A stretch of DNA of 38,787 nt from assembly GCA_035693105.1 (NCBI GenBank), contig DASSHC010000114.1, forward strand, positions 1 through 38,787, given 5' to 3'. The notes beneath the pieces are model-generated. The model was not told where the DNA came from. It ran no database searches and saw nothing but the letters and a program-made list of their open reading frames with translations. Shown here one piece after another: positions 7,915 through 15,006 of this stretch (its first letter is position 1; each line of letters starts with the position of its first letter). This DNA is from DASSHC01 sp035693105 (lineage in GTDB: Bacteria > Chloroflexota > Chloroflexia > Thermomicrobiales > Thermomicrobiaceae). The translations under genes and the position numbers were made by a program.

Positions 7915-8616
7915 TCAGGGCAGGGCGTGGGCGGCGTGCGCCAGCGCCTGCACGATGAGGTAGGCCGAGGTCGCGCCGGGATCGAGGCGACCGATGGCGG
8001 CGTTGCCCAGCGTGCCCGCCCGGCCGAAGACCCCCGGCATGGCGGTCGTGGCCGCCATGCCGGCCCGCGCCGCCGCGGCCGCGCGGTCGAGCGCCAGGGC
8101 GAGCGCCGCGTCCTCGGCCACCGCCGCCAGCAGGGCATCGGCCGCCGGGCGCAGCGCGTCGACCATCGTCTTGTTGCCCGGCACGGCGTGCCCCTCGGCC
8201 TGGATCGCCGCCACGCCCGCCGCGAAGGCGGCCGCCAGATCGCGCGTGCTCGGTGTCCGCTCGGCGGGGAGCGCCTGCGCGGCCCGCAGGCAGCCCGCCG
8301 CGTAGAACCCGGCGGCCAGGCACTCGATCGCGTGCAGCGCCTCGCCGGTCGCCGTCAGGGCGGCGACCGGCGACTGCTCGGGCAGGCGCTCGACCGCGAC
8401 CATCGCCTCGTGGAAGGCGCGGGCCAGGTTGTAGCCGTGGTCGCCGTCGCCGATGGCGGCGTCGAGCCGCGACAGCTCGTCGGCGTTCTCGCGGATGGCG
8501 GCCTGCACCCGCGCCAGCGTTCCGAGACCGATCGACTCACGCCGCCCCAAGACCTGCCCCGGCACCTGCCCCAGCAGGTCGGCGCCGGCACTGGCGGCTG
8601 GTTCTCGCTCAGCCAT
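7915..8616 (-). CDS. DhaL-type dihydroxyacetone kinase subunit, orphan
   Basis: The helical, ADP-binding subunit of PTS- or ATP-dependent dihydroxyacetone kinases. The ATG at 8616 is preceded by GAGAGGG and gives 233 residues, close to the normal 210. The Mg-nucleotide motif DAAIGDGDHGYN (D52, D57, D59) is intact, as are GNKTMVDALRPA and the C-terminal RLDPGATSAYLIVQAL. In place of the usual KRGRASYLG stretch it has AMPGVFGRAGTLG. No dhaK or dhaM lies next to it, so the phosphoryl acceptor partner is elsewhere or different. Transcribed in the same direction as hsp20, about 100 bases upstream of it. Confidence 0.85.
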   Translation of the reverse strand: MAEREPAASAGADLLGQVPGQVLGRRESIGLGTLARVQAAIRENADELSRLDAAIGDGDHGYNLARAFHEAMVAVERLPEQSPVAALTATGEALHAIECLAAGFYAAGCLRAAQALPAERTPSTRDLAAAFAAGVAAIQAEGHAVPGNKTMVDALRPAADALLAAVAEDAALALALDRAAAAARAGMAATTAMPGVFGRAGTLGNAAIGRLDPGATSAYLIVQALAHAAHALP

Positions 8617-9023
8617 CTCACACCCTCTCTCGTTGTCAGCCTCACGCTGGCGAATGTATTGCCAGGAACGTGCCGCGCCTTTCGCAAGGCCGTCCACCCG
8701 AACACGCCGGCGGCGCTCCAATCTGATTCGCACCGCCGTGCGTATTCGTCGTGGCCTGGAGCGGCCAAGCGGGCGTGTGCGCCCGCGCTACCAAGGTGGC
8801 CTCGGCATCCCGCCGGCGACGATCCGCACCCGTCGACGTGGCCGGGCGAGAGCGCGATACCAACGCGCCGCGGTCGCCGGCGGTGTCTCGGAGCCGCGTC
8901 CCGCCGATGCCCAGGCCGGGGCGCAATACGTGCGTGCTGGCGAGCGGATCGCCGCCGAGCGAGACAGGGCGGGACGGGCAAATCAAGGGTTTGCGCGTGA
9001 CGCGCGCGAAGGGAGTAGGGTAG
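8617..9023. other. Divergent gap, no recognised element
   Basis: This 407-base stretch separates leftward dhaL from the rightward envelope cluster. I find no credible gene, hairpin or near-consensus promoter; open frames crossing it in several phases look like composition-driven shadows. Confidence 0.4.
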
Positions 9024-9569
9024 ATGAAGCGTGCATGGCTTTTGGCGGCCCTGGCGGCAATGACCATGCTGTTGGCCGCCGCGCTCTCGGCCGGCGCGGC
9101 CGACAACACGATCACGGTTCAATTGTCCGCGCAGAACGGCTCGGGCGAGTCCGGTACGGCGACCCTCACCGATTTGGGCAATAACCAAACCAAGGTCGTC
9201 GTCAATATCACCGGCGCGCCCGCGGGCGTGGCGCAGCCGGAGCACATCCACGAGGGCACCTGTAGCAATCTGAACCCGACGCCAAAGTACCCGCTTGCCA
9301 ATCTGATGGATGGCAAGTCGGAGACGACCGTTCCGGTGAGTCTCGCCTCGCTGATGACCGGGAACTACGCGATCAACGTCCACAAGTCCGCGGCCGAGGT
9401 GCAGACCTACGTCGCCTGCGGCAACATTCCCGCCGCGGCGGTCGGTCAAGTCGCACCCAAGACCGGCCAGATCGGGGCGCTCGGCCTCCTGCCACTGACG
9501 ATGCTGGCGGCGCTGGCCGGTCTCACGCTCGCGGGCGGCCTCGTGCTGCGGCAGCGCGCGGCGCGCTAG
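9024..9569 (+). CDS. Exported CHRD-like protein with LPXTG-like (APKTG) anchor
   Basis: 181 residues. Residues 1-26 form a signal peptide (MKRAWLLAAL..., cut near SAGAA). The mature part resembles the CHRD/superoxide-dismutase-like beta-sandwich: ATLTDLGNNQTKVVVNITG, PEHIHEGTC (H74, H76, C80), GNYAINVHKS (H120) and YVACG (C132). The C-terminus has APKTG at 144-148, a hydrophobic helix (151-174) and a basic end, RQRAAR, which is the plan of a sortase signal with Ala in place of Leu. Metal binding by the histidines is possible but not shown. It heads a run of three exported proteins. The ribosome site is GGGAG about 13 bases upstream, rather far. Confidence 0.75.
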   Translation: MKRAWLLAALAAMTMLLAAALSAGAADNTITVQLSAQNGSGESGTATLTDLGNNQTKVVVNITGAPAGVAQPEHIHEGTCSNLNPTPKYPLANLMDGKSETTVPVSLASLMTGNYAINVHKSAAEVQTYVACGNIPAAAVGQVAPKTGQIGALGLLPLTMLAALAGLTLAGGLVLRQRAAR

Positions 9570-9578
9570 CGCGCCGCG
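9557..9578. terminator. 22-base perfect palindrome across the stop codon
   Basis: CGCGGCGCGCT at 9557-9567 and its exact complement at 9568-9578 form a perfect palindrome with the TAG stop (9567-9569) at its centre. In RNA it would fold over the end of the CHRD-like gene. No T tract follows, so termination is only possible. Confidence 0.4.
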
Positions 9579-9644
9579 ACCGACTCGACTTCGGGGCGCG
9601 AGACCGACTCGCGCCCAGTACCACTAGGATTCAGAGGACGTACG

Positions 9645-10208
9645 ATGCCTGTCCGCCCGTTGTCTTCTCTCGGCTCGATCCTCTCGCTCGTGTTCGGCCT
9701 CACACTCAGCCTTGCGCTGGTCGCCTGCGGCTCCGGCAGCGCCTCGACTGCCGGGGCGCAGCTCGGGACGACGCCCGCGGCTAGCGCTCCGCCCGCCGCT
9801 GCCACCGCGACACCGGCTCCGGCGGTGACAGAAACGTCGACGGCTGTCGCGACGGCGGGACCCAGCTCACCGGTCGCGACCGCGCACGTGATGCCTGCGT
9901 CGCCGGCCGCGACTCCCAGCGCCGTCGCCACCTCGTCCAGTCCAGCCACGGGCGAGGTGCAGGTGCAGATCGTCAACTTCGCCTTTGAACCAGCCACCAT
10001 CACGATCAAGCCCGGCACGACGGTCGTCTGGACGAACACCAGCCCGACGCAGCACACCACGACCAGCCGGCAGCCGGCCAACGTCTGGGACTCCGGCATC
10101 ATGGAGCCGGGCGCCGTCTTCCGCTTCACCTTCCAGCAGGCGGGTGAATTCGACTACTGGTGCGCCCTCCACCCCGACATGCTGGGCAAGGTCATCGTCC
10201 AACCGTAG
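9645..10208 (+). CDS. Cupredoxin (plastocyanin-like) lipoprotein
   Basis: Exported type-1 copper protein, probably an extracytoplasmic electron carrier. Residues 1-28 are a lipoprotein signal with lipobox LVAC (lipidated C28). Residues 29-103 are a long Ala/Thr/Pro/Ser-rich tether. The cupredoxin domain covers 104-187: VQIVNFAFEPATITIKPG, VVWTNTSPTQH (ligand H137), and WCALHPDMLGKVIVQP with C173, H176 and M179, so all four copper ligands are present. It is about 95 residues, a minimal plastocyanin-type fold. It sits between two other exported proteins in the same direction, with gaps of 75 and 289 bases. Confidence 0.92.
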   Translation: MPVRPLSSLGSILSLVFGLTLSLALVACGSGSASTAGAQLGTTPAASAPPAAATATPAPAVTETSTAVATAGPSSPVATAHVMPASPAATPSAVATSSSPATGEVQVQIVNFAFEPATITIKPGTTVVWTNTSPTQHTTTSRQPANVWDSGIMEPGAVFRFTFQQAGEFDYWCALHPDMLGKVIVQP

Positions 10209-10497
10209 CGTCGTCCGAGCGGTCCTCGCCAGCGCTCGACCGCGCGCCGAGCGCCGGCCGCTCGTTGCTCGCGGCTGTGTCTCACCCGACAGCATCCAAC
10301 GCGAATTGGGGTGCGCGGCACCGGTCGCGGCCGGCTTCCCTCAGAGGATCACACCGAGCCGGTCGATCGCCGCTGGCGCTCATCCGCCGTTTCGATCCAA
10401 TCGGCACGGCCGCGCGTAGAACCTGCGAGCTGCAGCGGAGAGTGGCGGAATCGAGAAGCGCCGCCGGGCGAGCCCGGCGGTACTGGAGGTAGTCGCG

Positions 10498-11046
10498 ATG
10501 CGTCGTTTTGTCGTGGGTCTGATCGTGGCGCTGGCCGTGGTGGCGGTGCTGCCGCTGCTGGCCAGCGCGGCGGACCCGACCGTGACCGTGACCAGCAACA
10601 ACTCGCTGGGCATGATCCTGACCGACCCAGCCGGTAAGACCCTCTACATCTTCAAGAAGGACACTCCGAACACCAGCAACTGCTACGACACCTGCGCGCA
10701 GAACTGGCCGCCGCTGATCATCAAGAGCGGCCAGCCGGTCGCCCCGGCAAACCTCGCCGGCGGGCTGGGCACCGCCACCCGCAAGGACGGCAGCGTCCAG
10801 GTGACCTACCAGGGACAGCCGCTCTACTACTACATCAAGGATGACGAGGCGGGCGATATCTACGGTCAGGGCATCGGCAACGTCTGGTTCGTGGTGAACC
10901 CGGCGGCCTTGGCGGCCGGCACCGTGCTGCCGGCCACCGGCCACGCGCGCTCCAGCGTCGAGACCATCGTGCTGCCGCTGGCCGCGTTGGCGCTCGCCGG
11001 CACGCTGGGCGGCATCACGCTGCGCCGCCGCGCCCACCGGGCCTGA
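10498..11046 (+). CDS. COG4315-type secreted repeat protein with LPATG sorting signal
   Basis: 182 residues, ATG after a good GGAGG site. Residues 1-25 form a signal peptide. The mature region matches the 'lipoprotein with Yx(F/W/Y)xxD motif' family: LGMILTDPAGKTLYIFKKD, C62 and C66 in NCYDTCAQNWPPL, and a second repeat PLYYYIKDDEAGDIYGQG ending VWFVVNP. Here there is no lipobox; instead the C-terminus is a canonical wall-sorting signal: LPATG at 144-148, hydrophobic helix 156-174, then LRRRAHRA. Family function is unknown, though members are often found beside redox proteins. Anchoring by a sortase encoded elsewhere is inference. Confidence 0.85.
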   Translation: MRRFVVGLIVALAVVAVLPLLASAADPTVTVTSNNSLGMILTDPAGKTLYIFKKDTPNTSNCYDTCAQNWPPLIIKSGQPVAPANLAGGLGTATRKDGSVQVTYQGQPLYYYIKDDEAGDIYGQGIGNVWFVVNPAALAAGTVLPATGHARSSVETIVLPLAALALAGTLGGITLRRRAHRA

Positions 11047-11070
11047 ACACCGATCGCGCTCGGATAGTCT

Positions 11071-11098
11071 GGGGCCGGCTCCCCTGGGAGCCAGCCCC
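11071..11098 (+). terminator. GC-rich hairpin after the COG4315-type gene
   Basis: GGGGCCGGCTCC (11071-11082) pairs with GGAGCCAGCCCC (11087-11098), leaving one C/A mismatch and a four-base loop. It starts 25 bases past the stop. No T tract. Confidence 0.5.
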
Positions 11099-11200
11099 AC
11101 CCTCACAGTTAGCCTGGTCCATGCCTTGCGTCGTACGTCCAACGGGCGTCGTGCCGGACGAGTGGCACACGGCCGAGATCAAGGAAGTATGGAGGCAATC

Positions 11201-11686
11201 ATGGACACCGTGACCAAGTCGATCGACGTCAACGTGCCGGTGCGAGTCGCGTACGATCAGTGGACGCAGTTCGAGTCGTTCCCCCAGTTCATGGATGGGG
11301 TCAAGGCGGTGCGCCAGTTGAGCCCCACCCGGTTGCATTGGGTGGTCTCGGTCGGCGGCGATACCGAGGAATGGGACGCCACGATCACCGAGGAGATCCC
11401 GGACAAGCGCATCGCCTGGGAGGCGACGCAGGGTCACGACAACTCCGGCGTGGTCACCTTCCATCGTCTGAGCGACGACAGTTCGCGGGTGACCGTACAG
11501 CTCGGCTACGACACCGAGAGCTTCACCCAGAAGGTCGGCGACGTGCTGGGCTTCGTCTCGCGCCAGCTCGAGCAGGACCTCGAGAACTTCAAGCAGTTCA
11601 TCGAGCAGCGCGGCGCGCCGACCGGCGCCTGGCGCGGCACCATCGAGCACGGCCAGATCGTCGAGCAGCCGAATCCAATGGCATAG
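11201..11686 (+). CDS. SRPBCC family protein (polyketide cyclase/dehydrase-like)
   Basis: 161-residue protein of the START-like (SRPBCC) hydrophobic-pocket fold. The ATG at 11201 follows GGAGG with a five-to-six-base spacer; upstream in-frame codons lack a site. Typical features: an opening strand VTKSIDVNVPVRVAYDQW, FESFPQFMDGV, then WDATITEEIPDKRIAWEA and SGVVTFHRL, with a long C-terminal helix (RQLEQDLENFKQFIEQRG). Such proteins bind lipids or small hydrophobic ligands, or act in stress responses; the ligand here is unknown. It is bounded by hairpins on both sides and appears to be a single transcription unit. Confidence 0.85.
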   Translation: MDTVTKSIDVNVPVRVAYDQWTQFESFPQFMDGVKAVRQLSPTRLHWVVSVGGDTEEWDATITEEIPDKRIAWEATQGHDNSGVVTFHRLSDDSSRVTVQLGYDTESFTQKVGDVLGFVSRQLEQDLENFKQFIEQRGAPTGAWRGTIEHGQIVEQPNPMA

Positions 11687-11713
11687 CACGCGGTAGCTGA
11701 ATTCGTTCTGGGA

Positions 11714-11740
11714 GGGAGGGTGCCAACGCGGCATCCTCCC
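11714..11740 (+). terminator. Hairpin after the SRPBCC gene
   Basis: GGGAGGGTGCC (11714-11724) pairs with GGCATCCTCCC (11730-11740) through 11 pairs including one G-U, with a five-base loop. It is 28 bases past the stop and is followed by GTTCATTG, a weak T-containing tail. Confidence 0.55.
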
Positions 11741-11795
11741 GTTCATTGTGCCGTGCCCGTTCCCAGAGCGTTTCCTCCCGGTCTGGCGGCCGGGT

Positions 11796-11824
11796 TGCCT
11801 CACCGCCGCGCGTCGGTCATAATG
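11796..11824 (+). promoter_or_regulatory. Promoter for the small membrane protein-SDR-methyltransferase run
   Basis: TTGCCT at 11796-11801, 17 bases, CATAAT at 11819-11824. Transcription would start near 11831, about 45 bases ahead of the GTG at 11877. Confidence 0.5.
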
Positions 11825-11876
11825 CCGCAGCGGGCGCCCGGCGTCCTGGTCGAGCGTGGATGACTGAGGAGCGGAC

Positions 11877-12074
11877 GTGAAGGATATCTGGATACTCTCG
11901 ATCGTAATCCCGATCATCGCCGCGATCATCCTGGCGGTGTGTATCACGGCGGTCGGCGAGCTCTATCTGGCGCTCGGCAAAGACCTCGCCATCACCGTGG
12001 CGATCGTGTTGATGGCGCTGATCACGGTGATCGCGGCGGCCTTCTCGCTGAAGCTGCGCGGCTCGCAGCAGTAG
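11877..12074 (+). CDS. Small two-helix membrane protein
   Basis: 65 residues from GTG, with GAGGAG five bases upstream. Two hydrophobic helices, about residues 5-27 and 36-57, are joined by a short polar turn (GELYLALGKD), and the protein ends in a basic tail, LKLRGSQQ. No family recognised. It lies eight bases before the SDR gene and is probably co-transcribed with it. Confidence 0.7.
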   Translation: MKDIWILSIVIPIIAAIILAVCITAVGELYLALGKDLAITVAIVLMALITVIAAAFSLKLRGSQQ

Positions 12075-12082
12075 CGGAGCGC

Positions 12083-12802
12083 ATGGAGCAGCTGGCTGGC
12101 CGGGTCGCGCTGGTCACCGGCGCCGGCAGCGGGCTGGGTTGGGCGACCAGCCGGTTGCTGGCGCGCGAGGGGGTCGTCACCGGCCTGCTCAGCCGCCGGG
12201 CGGAGCCGCTGCGGCAGTTGGCCGCCGAGATCGGCAAGCAGCACGCCCTGCCGCTGCCGGCCGACGTGCGCGATCCCGCCGCGGTGGCGGCGGCCGTGCA
12301 GCAACTCGTCGCGGCGGCTGGCCGCCTCGACATCCTCATCTACTGCGCCGGGGTCGGCCGCTATGGGCCGGTGGAGAGCTACCCGCTGGAGGCCTGGCGC
12401 GAGACGCTCGATACCAACGTCACCGGCCTCTTCCTCTGCAGCCAGGCTGCCCTGCCCCACCTGCGCCTCCGCGGCGGGCAGATCGTGGCCATCTCCTCCG
12501 GCGCCGGCCGGCGCGGCTACGCCAACCTGGCGGCCTACAGCGCCTCGAAGTTCGCGGTCATGGGTTACATGGAGTCGCTGGCCGAGGAGGCCGGGCCGCT
12601 CGGCGTGCGCTGCACGACCCTGCTGCCCGGCAGCATGCTGACCGAGTTCGGGCCCAGCAGCCGCGAAGAGAAGGAGCGGCTGCGCGCCGAGGGGGTGGGC
12701 AAGAAATACCTCGACCCCGAGGCGCTGGCCGCCATCATCCTCCAGGTGCTGCGCCAGCCGGCCGATGTCTGGACCCAGCAGCTCAACGTCTGGCCGTTCT
12801 GA
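12083..12802 (+). CDS. Short-chain dehydrogenase/reductase (SDR)
   Basis: 239-residue NAD(P)-dependent oxidoreductase of the classical SDR type. The cofactor motif TGAGSGLG is at residues 13-20, followed by YCAGVG in place of the usual NAG, the catalytic Ser in IVAISSGAG, and YSASK (catalytic Tyr and Lys). The Arg-Arg pair after the second strand (LLSRRAEP) suggests NADP(H) preference. The overall style is of the FabG/YdfG-like group; substrate unknown. The start ATG at 12083 fits the family N-terminus. Clustered with a methyltransferase 14 bases downstream. Confidence 0.92.
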   Translation: MEQLAGRVALVTGAGSGLGWATSRLLAREGVVTGLLSRRAEPLRQLAAEIGKQHALPLPADVRDPAAVAAAVQQLVAAAGRLDILIYCAGVGRYGPVESYPLEAWRETLDTNVTGLFLCSQAALPHLRLRGGQIVAISSGAGRRGYANLAAYSASKFAVMGYMESLAEEAGPLGVRCTTLLPGSMLTEFGPSSREEKERLRAEGVGKKYLDPEALAAIILQVLRQPADVWTQQLNVWPF

Positions 12803-12816
12803 GGGGAAGGCGGAGG

Positions 12817-13608
12817 ATGACGCAGCCGAAGCCGCGCGGGCTGGGACCGGAGTACGCGGCGCAGTTCCAGGATCCCGCTGTGGTGGCCGCCTACCATCAC
12901 CGCCCGCCCTACCCCGCCGAGACCTTCGACATCCTGGTTCAGCTCCTGCCGGCCGGCGGTGAAGCCGCGCGTGTGCTCGACCTCGGCTGCGGCACCGGCG
13001 ACCTCGCGCGCCCGCTGGCCGCGCGCGTCGCGGCGGTCGATGCCGTCGACGTCTCGGCGGGCATGATCGCCCGGGGCCGCGCGCTCCCCGGCGGCGACCG
13101 GCCCAACCTCCACTGGATCGCCGGGCGCGCCGAGGACGCGCCGCTGCGGCCACCCTACGGTCTGGTGGTAGCCGGCGAGAGCCTGCACTGGATGGAGTGG
13201 GACATCGTCCTGCCGCGCCTGCGCCGGGTCCTCGCCCCGGGCGCTGTGCTGGCGCTGGTCGGCCGCACGGGGCGCGAGCCCTGGTGGGACGAATTGCTGG
13301 CGCTCATCCAGCGCTCCTCGACCAACCGCGACTACGAGCCCTACGACCTCGTCGCCGAGCTGACGCGGCGCGGCCTCTTCCGCGCGCGCGGGCGGCGGCG
13401 CACGGAACCCGTGGCCTTCCGGCAATCGCTGGCAGATTATGTTGAGTCTATCCACTCGCGCAACGGCTTCTCACGCGACCGCATGACGGCGGAGCAGGCG
13501 GCGTCCTTCGACGCCGACGCGAGCGCGCTGGTGCGACAATGGACCGGCGGCGACGACGTGGAGCTGCCGGTCTCCGCCGCGATCGTCTGGGGTGAGCCGC
13601 TGGGCTGA
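12817..13608 (+). CDS. Class I SAM-dependent methyltransferase
   Basis: 263-residue methyltransferase of the Methyltransf_11 type. Motif I is clear: VLDLGCGTGDLARPLA; the acidic residue of motif II is in VDAVDVSAGMIARG; the motif III/IV area reads WIAGRAEDAPLRPPYGLVVA and then LHWMEWDIVLPRLRRVLAPG. The N-terminal YAAQFQDPAVVAAYHHRPPY is typical of 'ubiE-like' small-molecule methyltransferases. Substrate unknown. The ribosome site GGGGAAGG lies at the end of the SDR gene, so co-expression is likely. Confidence 0.9.
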   Translation: MTQPKPRGLGPEYAAQFQDPAVVAAYHHRPPYPAETFDILVQLLPAGGEAARVLDLGCGTGDLARPLAARVAAVDAVDVSAGMIARGRALPGGDRPNLHWIAGRAEDAPLRPPYGLVVAGESLHWMEWDIVLPRLRRVLAPGAVLALVGRTGREPWWDELLALIQRSSTNRDYEPYDLVAELTRRGLFRARGRRRTEPVAFRQSLADYVESIHSRNGFSRDRMTAEQAASFDADASALVRQWTGGDDVELPVSAAIVWGEPLG

Positions 13609-13645
13609 GTGATCAGTGTTGCATGAAGGTGAAGGAGTGAGATCG

Positions 13646-14137
13646 ATGGACGCAGGCGAACTCCTGCGCAATCAGGCCGCGACGGCCGACCACTTGATGA
13701 CGCAGATCATCGGCCCGGTCACGCCGGAGCAGGCGCGCTGGCACCCGGCGGATTCGGCCGCCAACCCGATCGCCAAGACCTACCTGCACGTCTACATCAG
13801 CCAGGATCGGCTGGTGCACCGGCTGCAGGGCCAGCCGCCGCTGCTGGAGCAGGGCTGGCACGAGAAGCTCGGCTTCAACCCCGACCAGCCGTGGTACCAG
13901 CAGGCCGAGCCGGACCTCGACACCGCGCGCGCCTACGCCGCGGAAGTGCAGCAGGCCACGCAACCCTTGCTGGCGAATCTGCCGGACGAGCTGTTCACGC
14001 GCGAGCTGGACATGCCGTTCGGCCGGACGCCGGCCGTGAACGCCCTGGCGACGATCCTGGTCACGCACAAGATGATGCACGGCGGCGAGATCGCCGGGCT
14101 GCTGGGCGTGCAGGGAGTGAAGGGGCTGCCGTTCTAA
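13646..14137 (+). CDS. DinB-family protein
   Basis: 163 residues, ATG at 13646 with AAGGAG upstream. The four-helix DinB/YfiT plan is visible: MDAGELLRNQAATADHLM, then LHVYISQDRLVHRLQG, and a C-terminal THKMMHGGEIAGLLG that supplies the paired histidines of the metal-binding triad, with H57-region HVYISQD as the third. DinB-like proteins bind a divalent metal and include thiol (bacillithiol, mycothiol) transferases; many, like this one, have no known substrate. It ends just before a family B repeat. It is one of four DinB-like genes in the window. Confidence 0.85.
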   Translation: MDAGELLRNQAATADHLMTQIIGPVTPEQARWHPADSAANPIAKTYLHVYISQDRLVHRLQGQPPLLEQGWHEKLGFNPDQPWYQQAEPDLDTARAYAAEVQQATQPLLANLPDELFTRELDMPFGRTPAVNALATILVTHKMMHGGEIAGLLGVQGVKGLPF

Positions 14138-14160
14138 GGGCACTGCCCGGTACGAAACCC

Positions 14161-14299
14161 GGTTGGGGCAGACCTCGAACGGAGCCGTGTCTGCCCTGTC
14201 TCCCGCAGGCGCGGCAACGGGATCATGGACAACCGTGGGTGGCGTTGGTGAGGGCAATTGCCAGGGCCACGAGGGCAGACACCGGGGTCTGCCCCGACA
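14161..14299. repeat. Family B palindromic element, copy B2
   Basis: About 139 bases between convergent genes. The left end (14165-14197) matches the right arm of B1 (minus strand) over some 33 bases, including the unusual GACCTCGAACGGAGCCGTGT loop. The right arm, GAGGGCAGACACC...GTCTGCCCCGAC, faces it. The interior shares CGGCAACGGGAT and CCGTGGGTGGCG with the other copies. No gene. Confidence 0.85.
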
Positions 14300-14372
14300 G
14301 CGCCACCACCCGGCGTATTCCCTGTAGGCTCGGCCCTGGTCTGGCTGGTCCTCGCCCCCACGCGCCGCGCGC

Positions 14373-14837
14373 TCACTTCGGCTGGCGCAATTTGGCCGGG
14401 TCGCCGCCGAAGAACAGGTAGAGCGCGTCGTAGTTGTGCCACTGACGCCGGATCGATTCGATGTCGTCGTACCCCTGCGCCGCCATCAGCGCCTTGTAAC
14501 CGTGCGCGATGGCGTCGAGCCCGCGCGACTGCGGCGTCAGATCCTTGTTGGGCGTGTCGGCGCCGCGCACCACCGCCGCGAGCTTCTCCAGCGCCGGATC
14601 GTCCATCGGACCGTACTTCTGGAGAATGGCATCGAAGGAGCACTCGTTGCCGTGGTGTCCCATGGCAACGTTGGGCACATCGAAGGGAATCGCGTCCTCG
14701 CGCTCGGCTGTCGCCAGCACCTCTTCGGTCGGCACGAAGAGGATCTCGGCCTCGGGGTCGATGAAGGTCCAGATCAGCCAGGAGCTGGAGACGCGGTCGA
14801 TGCGCACGTTCTGCCGGGTCACGAACTTCATCGCCAC
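14373..14837 (-). CDS. ChrB C-terminal-domain protein (chromate-resistance family)
   Basis: 154 residues that match the C-terminal domain of ChrB over nearly the full length: FVTRQNVRIDRVSSSWLIW, TFIDPEAEILFVP, IPFDVPN, HHGNECSFDAIL, and VVRGADT. Full-length ChrB has an additional N-terminal regulatory domain, which is absent, and no chrA chromate transporter lies nearby. The GTG at 14837 has AAAGGA upstream; an ATG two codons later is the alternative. A role in chromate or oxidative stress is only inherited from the family name. Confidence 0.85.
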   Translation of the reverse strand: MAMKFVTRQNVRIDRVSSSWLIWTFIDPEAEILFVPTEEVLATAEREDAIPFDVPNVAMGHHGNECSFDAILQKYGPMDDPALEKLAAVVRGADTPNKDLTPQSRGLDAIAHGYKALMAAQGYDDIESIRRQWHNYDALYLFFGGDPAKLRQPK

Positions 14838-15006
14838 GGATCGTCCTTTCTCGGGTGGGCCACCGGTCGTCGCGCGCGCCGCCTCGCCGCGGCCAGCGCA
14901 GCATAGCCGGTTTCTGCTATCCTGTCGCTTCCGCCATCACACCCGCGCCGCGCGACGCCGGCGGGTGGCGAGCGATCTGGTGGGACGGACAGGGAATGGA
15001 TGAGGC

